A stretch of DNA of 64,000 bases from Rhizobium sp. SG_E_25_P2 (GTDB lineage: Bacteria; Pseudomonadota; Alphaproteobacteria; Rhizobiales; Rhizobiaceae), in assembly GCF_029892285.1 (NCBI RefSeq), contig NZ_JARXVM010000006.1, forward strand, positions 62,001-126,000, read 5' to 3'. Below are positions 8,724 to 18,108 of the stretch, in pieces (position 1 is the stretch's first letter; every line of letters starts with the position of its first letter). A program made the translations under genes and the position numbers. Under the pieces are notes generated by a model. It was not told where the DNA came from. It saw only the letters and a program-made list of their open reading frames with translations, and ran no database searches.

Positions 8724-10301
8724 ATGATGGACGGTTCAAAGTGGCGGACGCTGCCAGCGTCGCTCGCGGCGCTGCGGTGGGGCAGTCTGCTGTTGCCGAT
8801 TGTCGTCGGCGTGATCTGGGCGATTTTCAGTTTTGGCGCCAGCGAGCGGCAGGCGATTTCCACGGCCCGCTCAAATGCTCATCTGATTCACCAGTTCGTG
8901 GATCGTCTGGCGCAGACGCATACACTTGTTCATCAGGCGGTCCGCGAGCGCGCTCGCGGCGAAGACTTGGCATTTTTACGCTCCCAGCCTTTTCATCTCT
9001 TCCTTGACGGAATGGAGCAGTCGCAGAAGAATAGCCTCGGCCTGTTGATCGTCGGCTTCGACGGCGAATTGATCGCCTCAAGCCGCTCCTATCCCATCAA
9101 GGTGAAGTTCGGACGAAGGGACTACATAGAGGCGATCCGGAACGGCCAACAGATCTTCGTCGACCGGGTTATGCTCAATCAGGGCAAATCCGACGCGATC
9201 ATTTTCGCGCAGCCATTTTCCGCCAGGGATTTTGCCGGCGTAATCGTGTCGGCCGTCGCCGTCGACGCTTTGCGGAACTATCTGCAGACCATAGCGGAAG
9301 ATGGCGGCAACGCCGCATCGGTGATGCGGTTCGACGGCAAATTGCTGGTGAGGAACTTCGTCGCGCCCCCTTCTTTTTTGCCGCCGGACGCGGGCGCGAT
9401 GGTTGCGCTGAAGTCTGGCGAGGAAATCATCCGCACCGTCGCCAAGACCGATGGCGTCGAAAGAATCTATGCGATGGCGCTGTTGCCTGATCTGTCGCTG
9501 GTGGTCAATTTCGGGGTCACCGCAGCGTCGATCACATCTGGTTGGGTGGCGCATGTCGCACCCATCCTCGGAGCAATTCTGGCTTTGGGCGCTATCGGCT
9601 TCGTGCTGGTCGGCAAAGTGCGCAGCGACCTCGCAGCGCACAGTTCTCGGCGTGAGGCGGAGGAATCACAGCGACGGCGTGAAGAGGCCGAAAAGCTCGC
9701 CGTGGAACGAGAGAGACTGATGCAGGAGCTCAATCACCGCGTCAAAAACAATCTGGCGCTGGTAGAGGCGATGATCGGCATGCAGATGCGCCGGCAAACC
9801 GCCATCGATGGCGCCGAATTACGCGCGCGCGTCCATGCGATTTCGGAGGTGCACGAGCTTCTCTACCGCGCCGGCGGCGATTCGCAGGTGGATCTCGCCA
9901 ACCTCATCGACCATATCTGTCATAGCCCCGCGATCATCCCTGAAGAACGCAATGTCGTGGTTAGATTTTCCCATGATGGACCGATCCCTCTCAAGGCGGA
10001 TCGCGCGACGCCATTGGCGCTCATCGTCACAGAGCTTCTCACCAATTCGGTCAAGCATGCCTTCACGGACGGAAACGATGGCAAAATCGACATCCGCCTG
10101 GAAAAGGCGGCAGGCGATATAAGGCTGTCGGTTCAGGACAACGGCGTGGGCTTGCCTGAGACGACGGAACGGAGTTCTGGCCTGACGATGGTGCGCGCCT
10201 TTGCGCAACAGATCGGCGGCAATCTTGAGATCCTGCGCGAAGAGCGGCGGGGAGCCCATTTCATCATCCACTTTTCGGACGACGAGGGATCGCCTCAGTA
10301 G
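8724..10301 (+). CDS. sensor histidine kinase, HWE/HisKA_2 type, with periplasmic sensor domain
   Basis: 525 residues. A membrane helix at about 20-38, a periplasmic region of about 230 residues resembling a dCache-type sensor, a second helix at about 278-297 and a short coiled coil precede the phosphoacceptor segment ELNHRVKNNL (His338), typical of HisKA_2/HWE kinases. A HATPase domain ends the protein. Kinases of this type often feed the PhyR-EcfG general stress response of alphaproteobacteria. No PhyR or EcfG gene is in this window, but the convergent 63-codon gene has an EcfG-type promoter. I chose ATG 8724 (GGCGGGGAT upstream); upstream in-frame starts would add an unconvincing 72-residue extension. 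The stimulus is unknown. Confidence 0.88.
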   Translation: MMDGSKWRTLPASLAALRWGSLLLPIVVGVIWAIFSFGASERQAISTARSNAHLIHQFVDRLAQTHTLVHQAVRERARGEDLAFLRSQPFHLFLDGMEQSQKNSLGLLIVGFDGELIASSRSYPIKVKFGRRDYIEAIRNGQQIFVDRVMLNQGKSDAIIFAQPFSARDFAGVIVSAVAVDALRNYLQTIAEDGGNAASVMRFDGKLLVRNFVAPPSFLPPDAGAMVALKSGEEIIRTVAKTDGVERIYAMALLPDLSLVVNFGVTAASITSGWVAHVAPILGAILALGAIGFVLVGKVRSDLAAHSSRREAEESQRRREEAEKLAVERERLMQELNHRVKNNLALVEAMIGMQMRRQTAIDGAELRARVHAISEVHELLYRAGGDSQVDLANLIDHICHSPAIIPEERNVVVRFSHDGPIPLKADRATPLALIVTELLTNSVKHAFTDGNDGKIDIRLEKAAGDIRLSVQDNGVGLPETTERSSGLTMVRAFAQQIGGNLEILREERRGAHFIIHFSDDEGSPQ

Positions 10302-10486
10302 TAGATCGGCGACACCGGCACATTGTCGTCTTTTTCAGGAACCGACAGACGATCGAGTACTTTCACCCAAAAAGTGCGGCCGCCGCCAGATGGCGCGGAA
10401 GGCTCGGGCATGGCGTAGACAGGACCCGATGCCGGCCAGCAATCCCGTTCGAGAAGCGGCGAGCGGATGGACGCGCTGACATGCAT
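10295..10486 (-). CDS. small protein of unknown function (63 aa)
   Basis: I do not recognise this protein. Support for it as a gene is upstream. A near-perfect ribosome site AAGGAGG (10498-10492) lies 5 nt before ATG 10486. An EcfG-type promoter (GGAAC, 16 bp, CGTT; 10537-10513) is placed to give a leader of about 20 nt. The product is soluble, proline- and serine-rich, without a signal or membrane helix. Its stop overlaps the convergent sensor kinase stop by 7 bp. I infer a general-stress-response gene. Confidence 0.7.
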   Translation of the reverse strand: MHVSASIRSPLLERDCWPASGPVYAMPEPSAPSGGGRTFWVKVLDRLSVPEKDDNVPVSPIYY

Positions 10487-10512
10487 GGAAACCTCCTTGG
10501 CTATGGCTCATA

Positions 10513-10537
10513 AACGCAGCGCCAGCCGTGAGGTTCC
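10513..10537 (-). promoter_or_regulatory. EcfG-type (general stress sigma factor) promoter
   Basis: On the reverse strand, GGAAC (10537-10533), a 16-bp spacer and CGTT (10516-10513) match the alphaproteobacterial EcfG consensus GGAAC-N16/17-CGTT exactly. The start of transcription would fall near 10506, just ahead of the AAGGAGG site and ATG 10486. Confidence 0.75.
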
Positions 10538-10538
10538 C

Positions 10539-10641
10539 AGAGCGTGTCGCGATCTCTCAGATCCGCCCCTTACGCTTTATCGCATTTGATCGCATGTTAT
10601 CGTCCCAAACCCGGCTCCGAGTTCTGGGCGACATGCTTTAG
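10539..10641. repeat. rhizobial-type intergenic palindromic repeat
   Basis: About 103 bp beginning AGAGCGTGTCGCGATC and ending GGGCGACATGCTTTAG; the ends are imperfect inverted repeats (10 of 12 positions). From memory it resembles the widespread rhizobial intergenic element with GCATGTCGC ends and a TTTTGGG-type core. It sits between the EcfG-type promoter and the end of the merR-type gene. It contains no gene. Confidence 0.6.
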
Positions 10642-10653
10642 ATTGTTGACGAA

Positions 10654-11238
10654 TTATCGCACCTGATCGAGCAGGCGTTTGCATTCCAGGAGATCGAACA
10701 GCGCTTCCTGTAGGAGCGCCCTGTCTTCCTTGCTCATCGCGCCGCCGCCGCCGCTGAACGAGGGCTCGTCGTCTCCGCCGCTGATCAGTCCGAAGAAGCG
10801 ACGGTTCACAGGCGGCTTGGGTCGCCCGACAAGTTGATCGTCATCAGACAGGATGCCCTTCGGCAGCGCATGAGACATGGATGGGGCGGTCGGCATGGGC
10901 ACGGGCGGCGGCGCGTCCTCCGGCTCGTCACGGCTCTGCGCGGCAAGCGCTTCCATTGTCGCGAGATCGCCAGACGCGGCGGCCGCGACGAATCGGTTGC
11001 CATTGGTCTTGAGCAGCTTCTGAACGCCTTTGATCGTATAGCCGTGATCATAAAGCAGGTGGCGGATGCCTTTCAGAAGTTCGACATCATCAGGCCGATA
11101 ATAACGCCGCCCGCCGCCACGCTTGAGCGGCTTGATCTGCGGAAATCGCGTTTCCCAGAAACGGAGCACATGCTGCGGCAGATCGAGGTCTTCGGCGACT
11201 TCGCTGATGGTGCGAAACGCGTCCGGACTTTTTTCCAT
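10654..11238 (-). CDS. MerR-family transcriptional regulator
   Basis: 194 residues. The N-terminal winged helix-turn-helix is clear: [20 protein letters not shown] followed by the wing with [15 protein letters not shown] and the second helix pair [10 protein letters not shown]. The C-terminal half is low-complexity and proline-rich with no metal-binding cysteines, so it is not a metal-responsive MerR. In Hyphomicrobiales this gene commonly lies beside ihfA and tRNA-Pro, as here. It starts 66 bp after the ihfA stop on the same strand. Targets are unknown. Confidence 0.85.
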   Translation of the reverse strand: MEKSPDAFRTISEVAEDLDLPQHVLRFWETRFPQIKPLKRGGGRRYYRPDDVELLKGIRHLLYDHGYTIKGVQKLLKTNGNRFVAAAASGDLATMEALAAQSRDEPEDAPPPVPMPTAPSMSHALPKGILSDDDQLVGRPKPPVNRRFFGLISGGDDEPSFSGGGGAMSKEDRALLQEALFDLLECKRLLDQVR

Positions 11239-11304
11239 GTTTCAAAAAACTCCGCTGTCGCCGCAGGCTTTCGCCATGTCCCCAAGATCGGCTCCGGGCC
11301 GGGG

Positions 11305-11658
11305 TCAGACTTTCGGCTCGGCCGCCTTGACCTCTGAGGGCTTGGCCTTGGCCTTGCGCGCCAGATGGCTCTTGAGGATGCGGTTCTTCAGCACGTTGGA
11401 GGCCTTGAAGGTCATCACGCGGCGGGGAGAAATCGGAACTTCTTCGCCTGTTTTGGGGTTTCGACCGATCCGTTCGTTCTTGCTGCGCACCTGGAAGGTT
11501 GCGAAGGAGGACAGCTTGACGCTTTCCCCGCGCACGATGGCGTTGCAGATCTCGTCGATGACGGTCTCGACCAGTTGCGCGGATTCAGTCCTCGACAACC
11601 CAACCTTGCGAAAGACTGATTCCGCCAGATCCGCTCTCGTCACAGTCTTGCCGCTCAT
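11305..11658 (-). CDS. ihfA: integration host factor subunit alpha
   Basis: 117 residues of the bacterial DNA-bending HU/IHF family. N-terminal helices ([17 protein letters not shown]) are followed by the β-arm region with [16 protein letters not shown], whose proline intercalates in the DNA minor groove. The C-terminal extension is lysine/alanine-rich. The position downstream of plsX-fabH and upstream of a merR-type gene is the standard alphaproteobacterial ihfA context. It pairs with IhfB to bend DNA in recombination, replication and σ54-type promoters. Confidence 0.93.
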   Translation of the reverse strand: MSGKTVTRADLAESVFRKVGLSRTESAQLVETVIDEICNAIVRGESVKLSSFATFQVRSKNERIGRNPKTGEEVPISPRRVMTFKASNVLKNRILKSHLARKAKAKPSEVKAAEPKV

Positions 11659-11767
11659 GATCCCCCGCCTGATCTGTCGAACTATGTGAAAATTCTAGCG
11701 AAGACTATTGTTGTTGTCGGGCGGGGTCAAGCGTCCGAGGAAGCCAGAAAGATGGATTTTCCTTGCT

Positions 11768-12739
11768 TTACCAGCGCAGTAGCACCGAGCCCCAGGTAAA
11801 TCCGCCACCCATGGCTTCCAGAAGGACCAGATCGCCCTTCTTGATGCGGCCATCGCTTGCCGCTACGGCAAGCGCAAGCGGAATCGACGCCGCCGATGTA
11901 TTGCCATGCTGGTCCACCGTCACGACCACTTTTTCCATGGGAATGCCGAGCTTTTTAGCGGAACCCTCGATGATGCGGACATTGGCCTGATGCGGCACCA
12001 GCCAATCGATCGCTTCAAGCGGAAGCTTCACGGCCTCGAAGGCGTCGACGATCACATCGGTAATCATGCCGACCGCGTGCTTGAAAACCTCACGGCCCTC
12101 CATGCGCAAATGGCCGACCGTCCCCGTCGAGGACGGGCCTCCGTCGACATAGAGCTTGTCCTTATGTGAACCGTCCGAGCGCAGATGCGCGGTCAGGACG
12201 CCGCGATCATCGCTCGTCCCCTCGCCTTCGCCAGCTTCGAGCACCAGCGCGCCGGCGCCATCGCCGAACAGAACGCAGGTGGTGCGGTCGTTCCAATCGA
12301 GGATCCGGGAAAAAGTTTCGGCGCCGATCACCAATGCCCGCCTGGCCAACCCGCAACGGATATAGGCGTCGGCCGTGGTGACGGCATAAACGAAGCCTGT
12401 GCAAACAGCCTGCATGTCGAAGGCGGCGCCATGCTTCATGCCAAGGCGATTCTGGATGTTTACTGCGGTGGCCGGGAATGTATTGTCAGGCGTCGAGGTC
12501 GCGACGATGATCAGGTCGATATCGTCGGGCGTCAGCCCGGCATTGTCGAGCGCGGCGCGCGCTGCGGATTCCCCGAGAGATGCGGAGGTTTCGTCTTCGC
12601 CGGCGATGTAACGCTGCCGGATACCGGTTCGCTGAACGATCCATTCGTCGGTGGTGTCCACCATGGATTCCATTTCGCGATTGGTCACGACGCGTTTCGG
12701 CAAGGCGGAGCCGAACCCGCGCACAATCGATCGGATCAT
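11768..12739 (-). CDS. fabH: β-ketoacyl-ACP synthase III
   Basis: 323 residues, the usual FabH length. The catalytic triad motifs are present: Cys in AVCTGFVYA, His in PHQANVRI and Asn in HGNTSAAS. It condenses acetyl-CoA with malonyl-ACP to start fatty-acid synthesis in the cytoplasm. ATG 12739 follows the plsX stop by 2 bp, so the two are co-transcribed and probably translationally coupled, as in most bacteria. Confidence 0.97.
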   Translation of the reverse strand: MIRSIVRGFGSALPKRVVTNREMESMVDTTDEWIVQRTGIRQRYIAGEDETSASLGESAARAALDNAGLTPDDIDLIIVATSTPDNTFPATAVNIQNRLGMKHGAAFDMQAVCTGFVYAVTTADAYIRCGLARRALVIGAETFSRILDWNDRTTCVLFGDGAGALVLEAGEGEGTSDDRGVLTAHLRSDGSHKDKLYVDGGPSSTGTVGHLRMEGREVFKHAVGMITDVIVDAFEAVKLPLEAIDWLVPHQANVRIIEGSAKKLGIPMEKVVVTVDQHGNTSAASIPLALAVAASDGRIKKGDLVLLEAMGGGFTWGSVLLRW

Positions 12740-12741
12740 TT

Positions 12742-13806
12742 TTACAGCATCCCGTTGACGTTTTCGTCCTGCGGGTCCGAGGGCGGGACCCGTAAGGTAT
12801 GATATTTCCTCAAGTCCGCGTCGATTTTTTGCAGCAGACCGTTGCGGACCATGTCATATCCGACCTTGATGGCCGCCGCATAGCCCTCGCCATCGGTTCC
12901 GCCATGACTTTTTATAACAATCCCATTCAATCCGAGAAACACGCCGCCATTGACTTTGCGCGGATCCATTTTTTCGCGGAGAATGTCAAACGCGCTTTTG
13001 GCGAGCAGATAACCGATCTTGGCCATTAGGCTGCGCTTGATCGCCGCCTTCAGGAAATCAGAAATCTGCCGGGCCGTGCCCTCGGCGGCCTTCAAGGCGA
13101 TATTGCCGGTGAAGCCTTCGGTGACCACCACATCCACGGTGCCGCGACCGATATCGTCGCCTTCGACGAAGCCGTGATAGTCGATCGTGTCGAGATTGGC
13201 CTCGCGCAGCAGCCGTCCGGCTTCCTTCACCTCTTCCTGGCCCTTGATCTCCTCGACCCCGACATTGAGAAGGCCGACCGTGGGCCTGCGGACCTCGAAC
13301 AGCGCCCGCGCCATCGCGCCGCCCATCAGCGAAAAATCCAGCAATTGCTGGCTATCGGCCCCGATCGTCGCGCCGATGTCGAGCACGATGCTCTCGCCGC
13401 GCGTTGTCGGCCAGATGCCCGCGATCGCCGGACGCTCGACATTGGCCATGGTGCGCAGGCAAAATTTCGACATCGCCATCAGCGCGCCGGTATTGCCGGC
13501 CGATACCGCGACATCGGCTTCATCGAGCTTCACCGCCTCGATGGCGCGCCACATCGACGACGCATAGCGTCCGCGGCGCAGGGCCTGGCTGGGTTTTTCA
13601 TCCATGCGGATCGCCACATCGCAGTGGTGGAAGACGATGCGGTCCTTGAGCTTCGGATATTTCGCCAGGATCGGCTGGCAGACATCCTCTTGGCCATAGA
13701 TGATGAATTGGATGTCAGGCTGACGAAGGAGAGCGATCGCTACGCCTTCAAGACTGACTTCAGGGCCAAAATCGCCCCCCATGGCGTCGATGGAAATTCT
13801 GATCAC
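12742..13806 (-). CDS. plsX: phosphate acyltransferase PlsX
   Basis: About 354 residues. The N-terminus [13 protein letters not shown] is the family hallmark, followed by the conserved AVSAGNTGA and [10 protein letters not shown] segments. It makes acyl-phosphate from acyl-ACP for phospholipid synthesis. I place the start at GTG 13806, because PlsX proteins normally begin 3-6 residues before this motif. ATG 13851 and TTG 13860 are in-frame alternatives; none has a strong ribosome site. It forms an operon with fabH. Confidence 0.95.
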   Translation of the reverse strand: MIRISIDAMGGDFGPEVSLEGVAIALLRQPDIQFIIYGQEDVCQPILAKYPKLKDRIVFHHCDVAIRMDEKPSQALRRGRYASSMWRAIEAVKLDEADVAVSAGNTGALMAMSKFCLRTMANVERPAIAGIWPTTRGESIVLDIGATIGADSQQLLDFSLMGGAMARALFEVRRPTVGLLNVGVEEIKGQEEVKEAGRLLREANLDTIDYHGFVEGDDIGRGTVDVVVTEGFTGNIALKAAEGTARQISDFLKAAIKRSLMAKIGYLLAKSAFDILREKMDPRKVNGGVFLGLNGIVIKSHGGTDGEGYAAAIKVGYDMVRNGLLQKIDADLRKYHTLRVPPSDPQDENVNGML

Positions 13807-13921
13807 GTCGTTTCTGATCCCTGTTAGCCCAAGACCCTGGGCCTCGGCCATTGCGGCCAAAATAATGCTTTCGGCCTCACATACAACCCCTTTGGCAATT
13901 CCGCCGGGCGTGCGCTGGCGC

Positions 13922-14482
13922 CTATTTGTCGAGCTTCATGGATTTGAGCGCCGCGAAAGGCGACGGTCTCTTGTCGTCGGCGGCGGTGGATTCGACATGA
14001 CCGGAAAATTCGACGCCCGACTTGCGTGGATAGGGATCCAATCCCATCGCGGCGAGTTCCGCCACCAGCATGCCGACATCGATCGTATCGCCGACAAATG
14101 TTTCCGGCAGGTCAGGGCCGTCCGGGTCGACAATCAACTCGCCTTCGTCATTGGCGGGAATCCGGGCAAGCGCAGAGCCTTCCGGCACGAAAATCTGATC
14201 GATCTCTTCGAAGATCTCGCTCTCGACCGGCTCCAGCGTCACCACGCAGGCCTGCGTGACCCGGCCGCGCAATTCGCCGAACACCTTGACGCCGTCCTTC
14301 TTCCAGCGGCGAAGCTTGACGTCGGCGCTCAGCGCATCGACCGACAAAGTCTGCCAAAAGCTCGCGAGCGCCTTGAGTTCGCGCGCATCGGCTTCGACAT
14401 GCACTTCGATCGGATTGTGCGACACATGCCCGACCTTCACTCGATAGGAAAAGGGCGCGTCCGTTGTTGGTTTGCTCATCAT
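13922..14482 (-). CDS. DUF177 (YceD-type) protein
   Basis: 186 residues of the YceD/DUF177 family, acidic in its central part, with the family motifs [10 protein letters not shown] and EIDQIFVP. In many bacteria this family is linked to 23S rRNA/50S assembly and lies next to rpmF-plsX; here plsX follows but rpmF does not. ATG 14482 overlaps the TGA of the upstream chaperone gene (ATGA), so the two are likely co-translated. Confidence 0.88.
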   Translation of the reverse strand: MMSKPTTDAPFSYRVKVGHVSHNPIEVHVEADARELKALASFWQTLSVDALSADVKLRRWKKDGVKVFGELRGRVTQACVVTLEPVESEIFEEIDQIFVPEGSALARIPANDEGELIVDPDGPDLPETFVGDTIDVGMLVAELAAMGLDPYPRKSGVEFSGHVESTAADDKRPSPFAALKSMKLDK

Positions 14483-15027
14483 GCGTCTCCTGCGGCGACC
14501 GACGGGACTTTCGCCTCGCCGCGCATCCATGTCTCGGCGGGGGCGGCTTTCCAGGCGTGCTCGGCGGCGATCATATAATCGGCGAGCCAGCGCATGGAAA
14601 GCGCCGGATCGGTGGATTCAGGGTGTAAATTCCGTTTGAGGGCCGCCTCCAGCGCCTCCGCGTCATCGCCGCCCAGCGCAGCGCCATAGGAATCGAGCCG
14701 GCCGTAGAACATCTGAGCGAGCTTCTTGAGCCGCTTCGGCACACCGTGATCGCCGACGCCCAATTCCCGAATCGAGTGATCGAGATCTTCGAAAAAAGCG
14801 TCCGCCACATATTGGGCGATGTCCTTGGCCTTGCCGCCAATCTCGGCGGTGCGGCGAAAATACAGAATCAACAGCAGGGAAATCACTTCAAACCGGCCGA
14901 TCACCGTATCTGGCGCATTGCCATCCAGATAGAAGACCGGGCGGCGGCCGGCGTCGGTCAGCAAGGCGTATTGCCGCAACGCCGCGTCGCGCTCTGGGTT
15001 ATTTTTCCGAAACAGGCTGAAGATCAT
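14479..15027 (-). CDS. ubiquinol-cytochrome c chaperone (CBP3-like)
   Basis: 182 residues starting MIFSLFRKNN, the common N-terminus of the alphaproteobacterial homologues of mitochondrial CBP3, which helps cytochrome b/bc1 assembly. Conserved features are DLDHSIRELGVGDHGVPKR and FYGRLDSY. An in-frame start at 15072 would add 15 residues without support. It overlaps the DUF177 gene by 4 bp and is divergent from bamE. Confidence 0.88.
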   Translation of the reverse strand: MIFSLFRKNNPERDAALRQYALLTDAGRRPVFYLDGNAPDTVIGRFEVISLLLILYFRRTAEIGGKAKDIAQYVADAFFEDLDHSIRELGVGDHGVPKRLKKLAQMFYGRLDSYGAALGGDDAEALEAALKRNLHPESTDPALSMRWLADYMIAAEHAWKAAPAETWMRGEAKVPSVAAGDA

Positions 15028-15220
15028 CAATTTGCCCTGATTTGGCCTTGTGAAATCGGATGCGAGGGACAAGCGCCTTGTTGCATCCTGCCGAAAGCTG
15101 GTTTACCGAAGCAGGCATGAAAAGCAATGGCGTTGGCTTATGTGGCGACTGGATCTGCGTTTTGCCAGATGTCGGAGCCGAACGTCGCGAATGCCCGCCC
15201 TCGGGTCATGAGCTTGGGAG

Positions 15221-15739
15221 ATGTCGTTGAAAATGCAAATTCAGCAAGGCCGGGCGGGGAAAGCAGCGAGCGTGGTCCTTGCGGTGTTGATGACGACCGT
15301 GGCGCTTTCGGGCTGCCAGACCAGCGAAATCATCAAGAACGGCTATGTCGTCGACGAACAGACGCTGGCACTCACCCCGGTCGGATCGAGTCGCGAGCAG
15401 GTATTGTTGTCGCTCGGCACGCCCTCGGCGACCGCGACCTTCGACACGGAAGTGTTCTACTATATCTCGCAGGAACGCACCCGCGCAGCCGCCTTCATGA
15501 AGCCGAAGCTGATCAACCAGTCGATCATGGCCGTTTATTTCGACAAGGACGGCGTCGTTTCCCGCATCGCCCATTACAAGCTGCAGGACGGCCGCGTCTT
15601 CGACATGATCTCGCGCACCACGCCGACCGGCGGCACCGAAATGACCTTCCTGATGCGCCTGCTTCGCGGCGGCATCAATCCGGGTCAGCAGGTCCAGCAG
15701 ATGCTGGGCGGCACGAACACTCAGGGCAACCCTTACTAA
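15221..15739 (+). CDS. bamE: BamE/SmpA-family outer-membrane lipoprotein
   Basis: 172 residues. A signal peptide ends in the lipobox LSGC. The BamE fold follows, with the typical TPVGSSREQVLLSLGTP turn and FYYISQERTR strand. It is an outer-membrane lipoprotein accessory to the BAM β-barrel insertion complex. ATG 15221 directly follows GGGAG; ATG 15233 is an alternative. It is a single-gene unit with its own terminator (15766-15800). Confidence 0.87.
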   Translation: MSLKMQIQQGRAGKAASVVLAVLMTTVALSGCQTSEIIKNGYVVDEQTLALTPVGSSREQVLLSLGTPSATATFDTEVFYYISQERTRAAAFMKPKLINQSIMAVYFDKDGVVSRIAHYKLQDGRVFDMISRTTPTGGTEMTFLMRLLRGGINPGQQVQQMLGGTNTQGNPY

Positions 15740-15765
15740 GGCGTCGTCCAGACTTCGAAATGACA

Positions 15766-15800
15766 GAAGCCGCGCTGGGTTTGCGCGGCTTCTTCTTTTT
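15766..15800 (+). terminator. Rho-independent terminator of bamE
   Basis: A perfect 10-bp stem, GAAGCCGCGC (15766-15775) with GCGCGGCTTC (15783-15792), is followed by TTCTTTTT. It lies between the convergent bamE and hppA genes. Confidence 0.88.
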
Positions 15801-15813
15801 CAGGCGGATGCTG

Positions 15814-17946
15814 TCAGGCCATAACGGCCAGCAGCAGGAGCGCGACGATGTTGGTGATCTTGATGGCCGGATTGACGGCGGGGCCGGCGGTGTCCTTGTA
15901 GGGATCGCCGACGGTGTCGCCTGTCACAGACGCCTTATGGGCGTCGGAGCCTTTGAGGTGGCGCACGCCGTCCTTGTCGACGAAACCGTCCTCAAAACTC
16001 TTCTTGGCGTTATCCCAGGCGCCGCCGCCCGAAGTCATGGAAATCGCCACGAACAGGCCATTGACGATGACGCCCAAGAGCGAGGCGCCGAGCGCTGCGA
16101 AAGCCGAAGCCTTGGAGCCCGAGATCAAGAGCACGCCGAAATACACAACCAGCGGCGCAAGCACCGGCAGAAGCGACGGCACGATCATTTCGCGAATGGC
16201 GGCGCGGGTGAGGATGTCCACGGCGCGACCGTAATCAGGCTTTTCCCGCCCTTCCATGATCCCCGGCTTTTCGCGGAACTGACGACGCACTTCCTCGACG
16301 ATGGAGCCGGCTGCGCGGCCCACCGCCGTCATGGCGATGCCGCCGAACAGATAGGGGATCAGGCCGCCGAAAATGAGGCCCGCCACGACGTAAGGATTGG
16401 AAAGATCAAACGAGATCTGCCCAACATCGGCGAAATAGGGATACTGCGCCGAATTGGCCACGAAATATTGCAAGTCGTTGGAATAGGCCGCAAACAGCAC
16501 CAGCGCGCCGAGACCGGCCGAACCGATCGCGTAGCCTTTGGTGACCGCCTTGGTGGTGTTGCCGACCGCATCCAGCGCATCGGTGACCTTGCGAACGTCA
16601 GGCGGCAGATGCGCCATTTCGGCGATGCCGCCGGCATTGTCGGTGACGGGTCCGAAAGCGTCGAGCGCCACGATCATGCCGGCAAGTCCCAGCATGGCGG
16701 TCACCGCGATGCCGGTGCCGAACAAGCCGCCGAGCTGATAGGTGGCGATGATTCCGCCGACGATGACGATTGCCGGAAGCGCGGTGGATTCCAGCGACAC
16801 GGCGAGACCCTGGATAACATTGGTGCCGTGGCCGGTGACCGAGGCCTGGGCGATAGAGTTGACCGGACGCTTGTTGGTGCCGGTATAATATTCGGTGATC
16901 ACCACGATGAGCGCAGTGACCACAAGGCCCACCAGGGCGCAGAGGAACAGGCTTGATCCGCTGATCATCGCGCCTTCCTTGCCGAAATCGCCCCAACCGA
17001 CAGTCAGGGACGTGGCGGCCGCGATCGCTGCGACCGACAGGAGGCCGGTGGCGATCAGGCCTTTATACAGCGCGCCCATGATATTGTTGCTCGGGCCGAG
17101 CTTGACGAAGAAGGTGCCGGCGATCGAGGTGAGGATCGAACCGGCGCAGATCGCCAACGGGTACATCATCGCGCTGTCGAGCGACGGCGTTCCGGCGAAG
17201 AAGATCGCCGCAAGCACCATGGTCGCCACCACGGTGACGGCATAGGTTTCGAACAGATCTGCCGCCATGCCGGCGCAATCGCCGACATTGTCGCCGACAT
17301 TGTCGGCAATGGTGGCGGGATTGCGCGGATCATCCTCGGGAATGCCTGCTTCCACCTTGCCGACCAGGTCGCCGCCGACATCGGCGCCCTTGGTGAAGAT
17401 GCCGCCGCCGAGACGGGCGAAGATCGAGATCAGCGAGGCGCCGAAGCCGAGTGACACCAGCGCGTCGATCACTTCGCGGCTGCCGCCTTCATGGCCGAGC
17501 ACATCAGTCAGAATGAAGAAATAGACCGCCACGCCGAGCAGCGCGAGACCGGCAACCAAGAGGCCGGTGATCGCGCCCGACTTGAAGGCGATATCAAGGG
17601 CGGCCGCAAGACTGCGCGAGGCCGCCTGCGCCGTGCGCACATTGGCGCGCACCGACACATGCATGCCGATGAAACCCGCAGCGCCCGAGAGAACCGCGCC
17701 GATGAGAAAGCCGAAGGCCGCAGCGGCCGACAGCAGGAAAAAGGCCAGAATGAAAACGGCGACGCCGACAATGGCGATTGTGGTGTATTGGCGCGTCAGA
17801 TAGGCCTGCGCGCCTTCACGAATATAACCTGCGATTTCTTGCATGCGAGCGTTGCCTTGATCGGCCGCGAGGACCGTCTGCGTCGCCCAGATCGCATAGG
17901 CTACGGACAGAAGTCCGCAAACTATGACGCCAAACATGATGCTCAT
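15814..17946 (-). CDS. hppA: membrane-bound proton-translocating pyrophosphatase
   Basis: 710 residues with about 16 membrane helices. The substrate loop [19 protein letters not shown] and [19 protein letters not shown] are the family signature. It couples pyrophosphate hydrolysis to proton pumping across the inner membrane. Lys466 in [10 protein letters not shown] occupies the position that separates potassium-independent (Lys) from potassium-dependent (Ala) enzymes, so I call it the K+-independent type. ATG 17946 has GGAGGA upstream. A 162-bp gap separates it from the MFS gene. Confidence 0.96.
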   Translation of the reverse strand: MSIMFGVIVCGLLSVAYAIWATQTVLAADQGNARMQEIAGYIREGAQAYLTRQYTTIAIVGVAVFILAFFLLSAAAAFGFLIGAVLSGAAGFIGMHVSVRANVRTAQAASRSLAAALDIAFKSGAITGLLVAGLALLGVAVYFFILTDVLGHEGGSREVIDALVSLGFGASLISIFARLGGGIFTKGADVGGDLVGKVEAGIPEDDPRNPATIADNVGDNVGDCAGMAADLFETYAVTVVATMVLAAIFFAGTPSLDSAMMYPLAICAGSILTSIAGTFFVKLGPSNNIMGALYKGLIATGLLSVAAIAAATSLTVGWGDFGKEGAMISGSSLFLCALVGLVVTALIVVITEYYTGTNKRPVNSIAQASVTGHGTNVIQGLAVSLESTALPAIVIVGGIIATYQLGGLFGTGIAVTAMLGLAGMIVALDAFGPVTDNAGGIAEMAHLPPDVRKVTDALDAVGNTTKAVTKGYAIGSAGLGALVLFAAYSNDLQYFVANSAQYPYFADVGQISFDLSNPYVVAGLIFGGLIPYLFGGIAMTAVGRAAGSIVEEVRRQFREKPGIMEGREKPDYGRAVDILTRAAIREMIVPSLLPVLAPLVVYFGVLLISGSKASAFAALGASLLGVIVNGLFVAISMTSGGGAWDNAKKSFEDGFVDKDGVRHLKGSDAHKASVTGDTVGDPYKDTAGPAVNPAIKITNIVALLLLAVMA

Positions 17947-18108
17947 TCCCAGTTTCCTCCACAGTGACGGCGGAAGGGATATCCGCCGGCCAGGAAACGG
18001 GATCGACTACTCCCCTCGTCGTCCCCGCTCCTTTCGACCGGGGGAGAGTGCGGTTTGACTCCTTGGACGTCAAGGGTCAGGCGCGAGGCGGAGCTTCGAA
18101 AGAGAAAA

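Noticed and set aside
15127-16956. Rightward open frame of 609 codons across bamE and hppA
   Set aside because: It runs antisense to hppA and out of frame through bamE, with arginine/histidine-rich, motif-free sequence.
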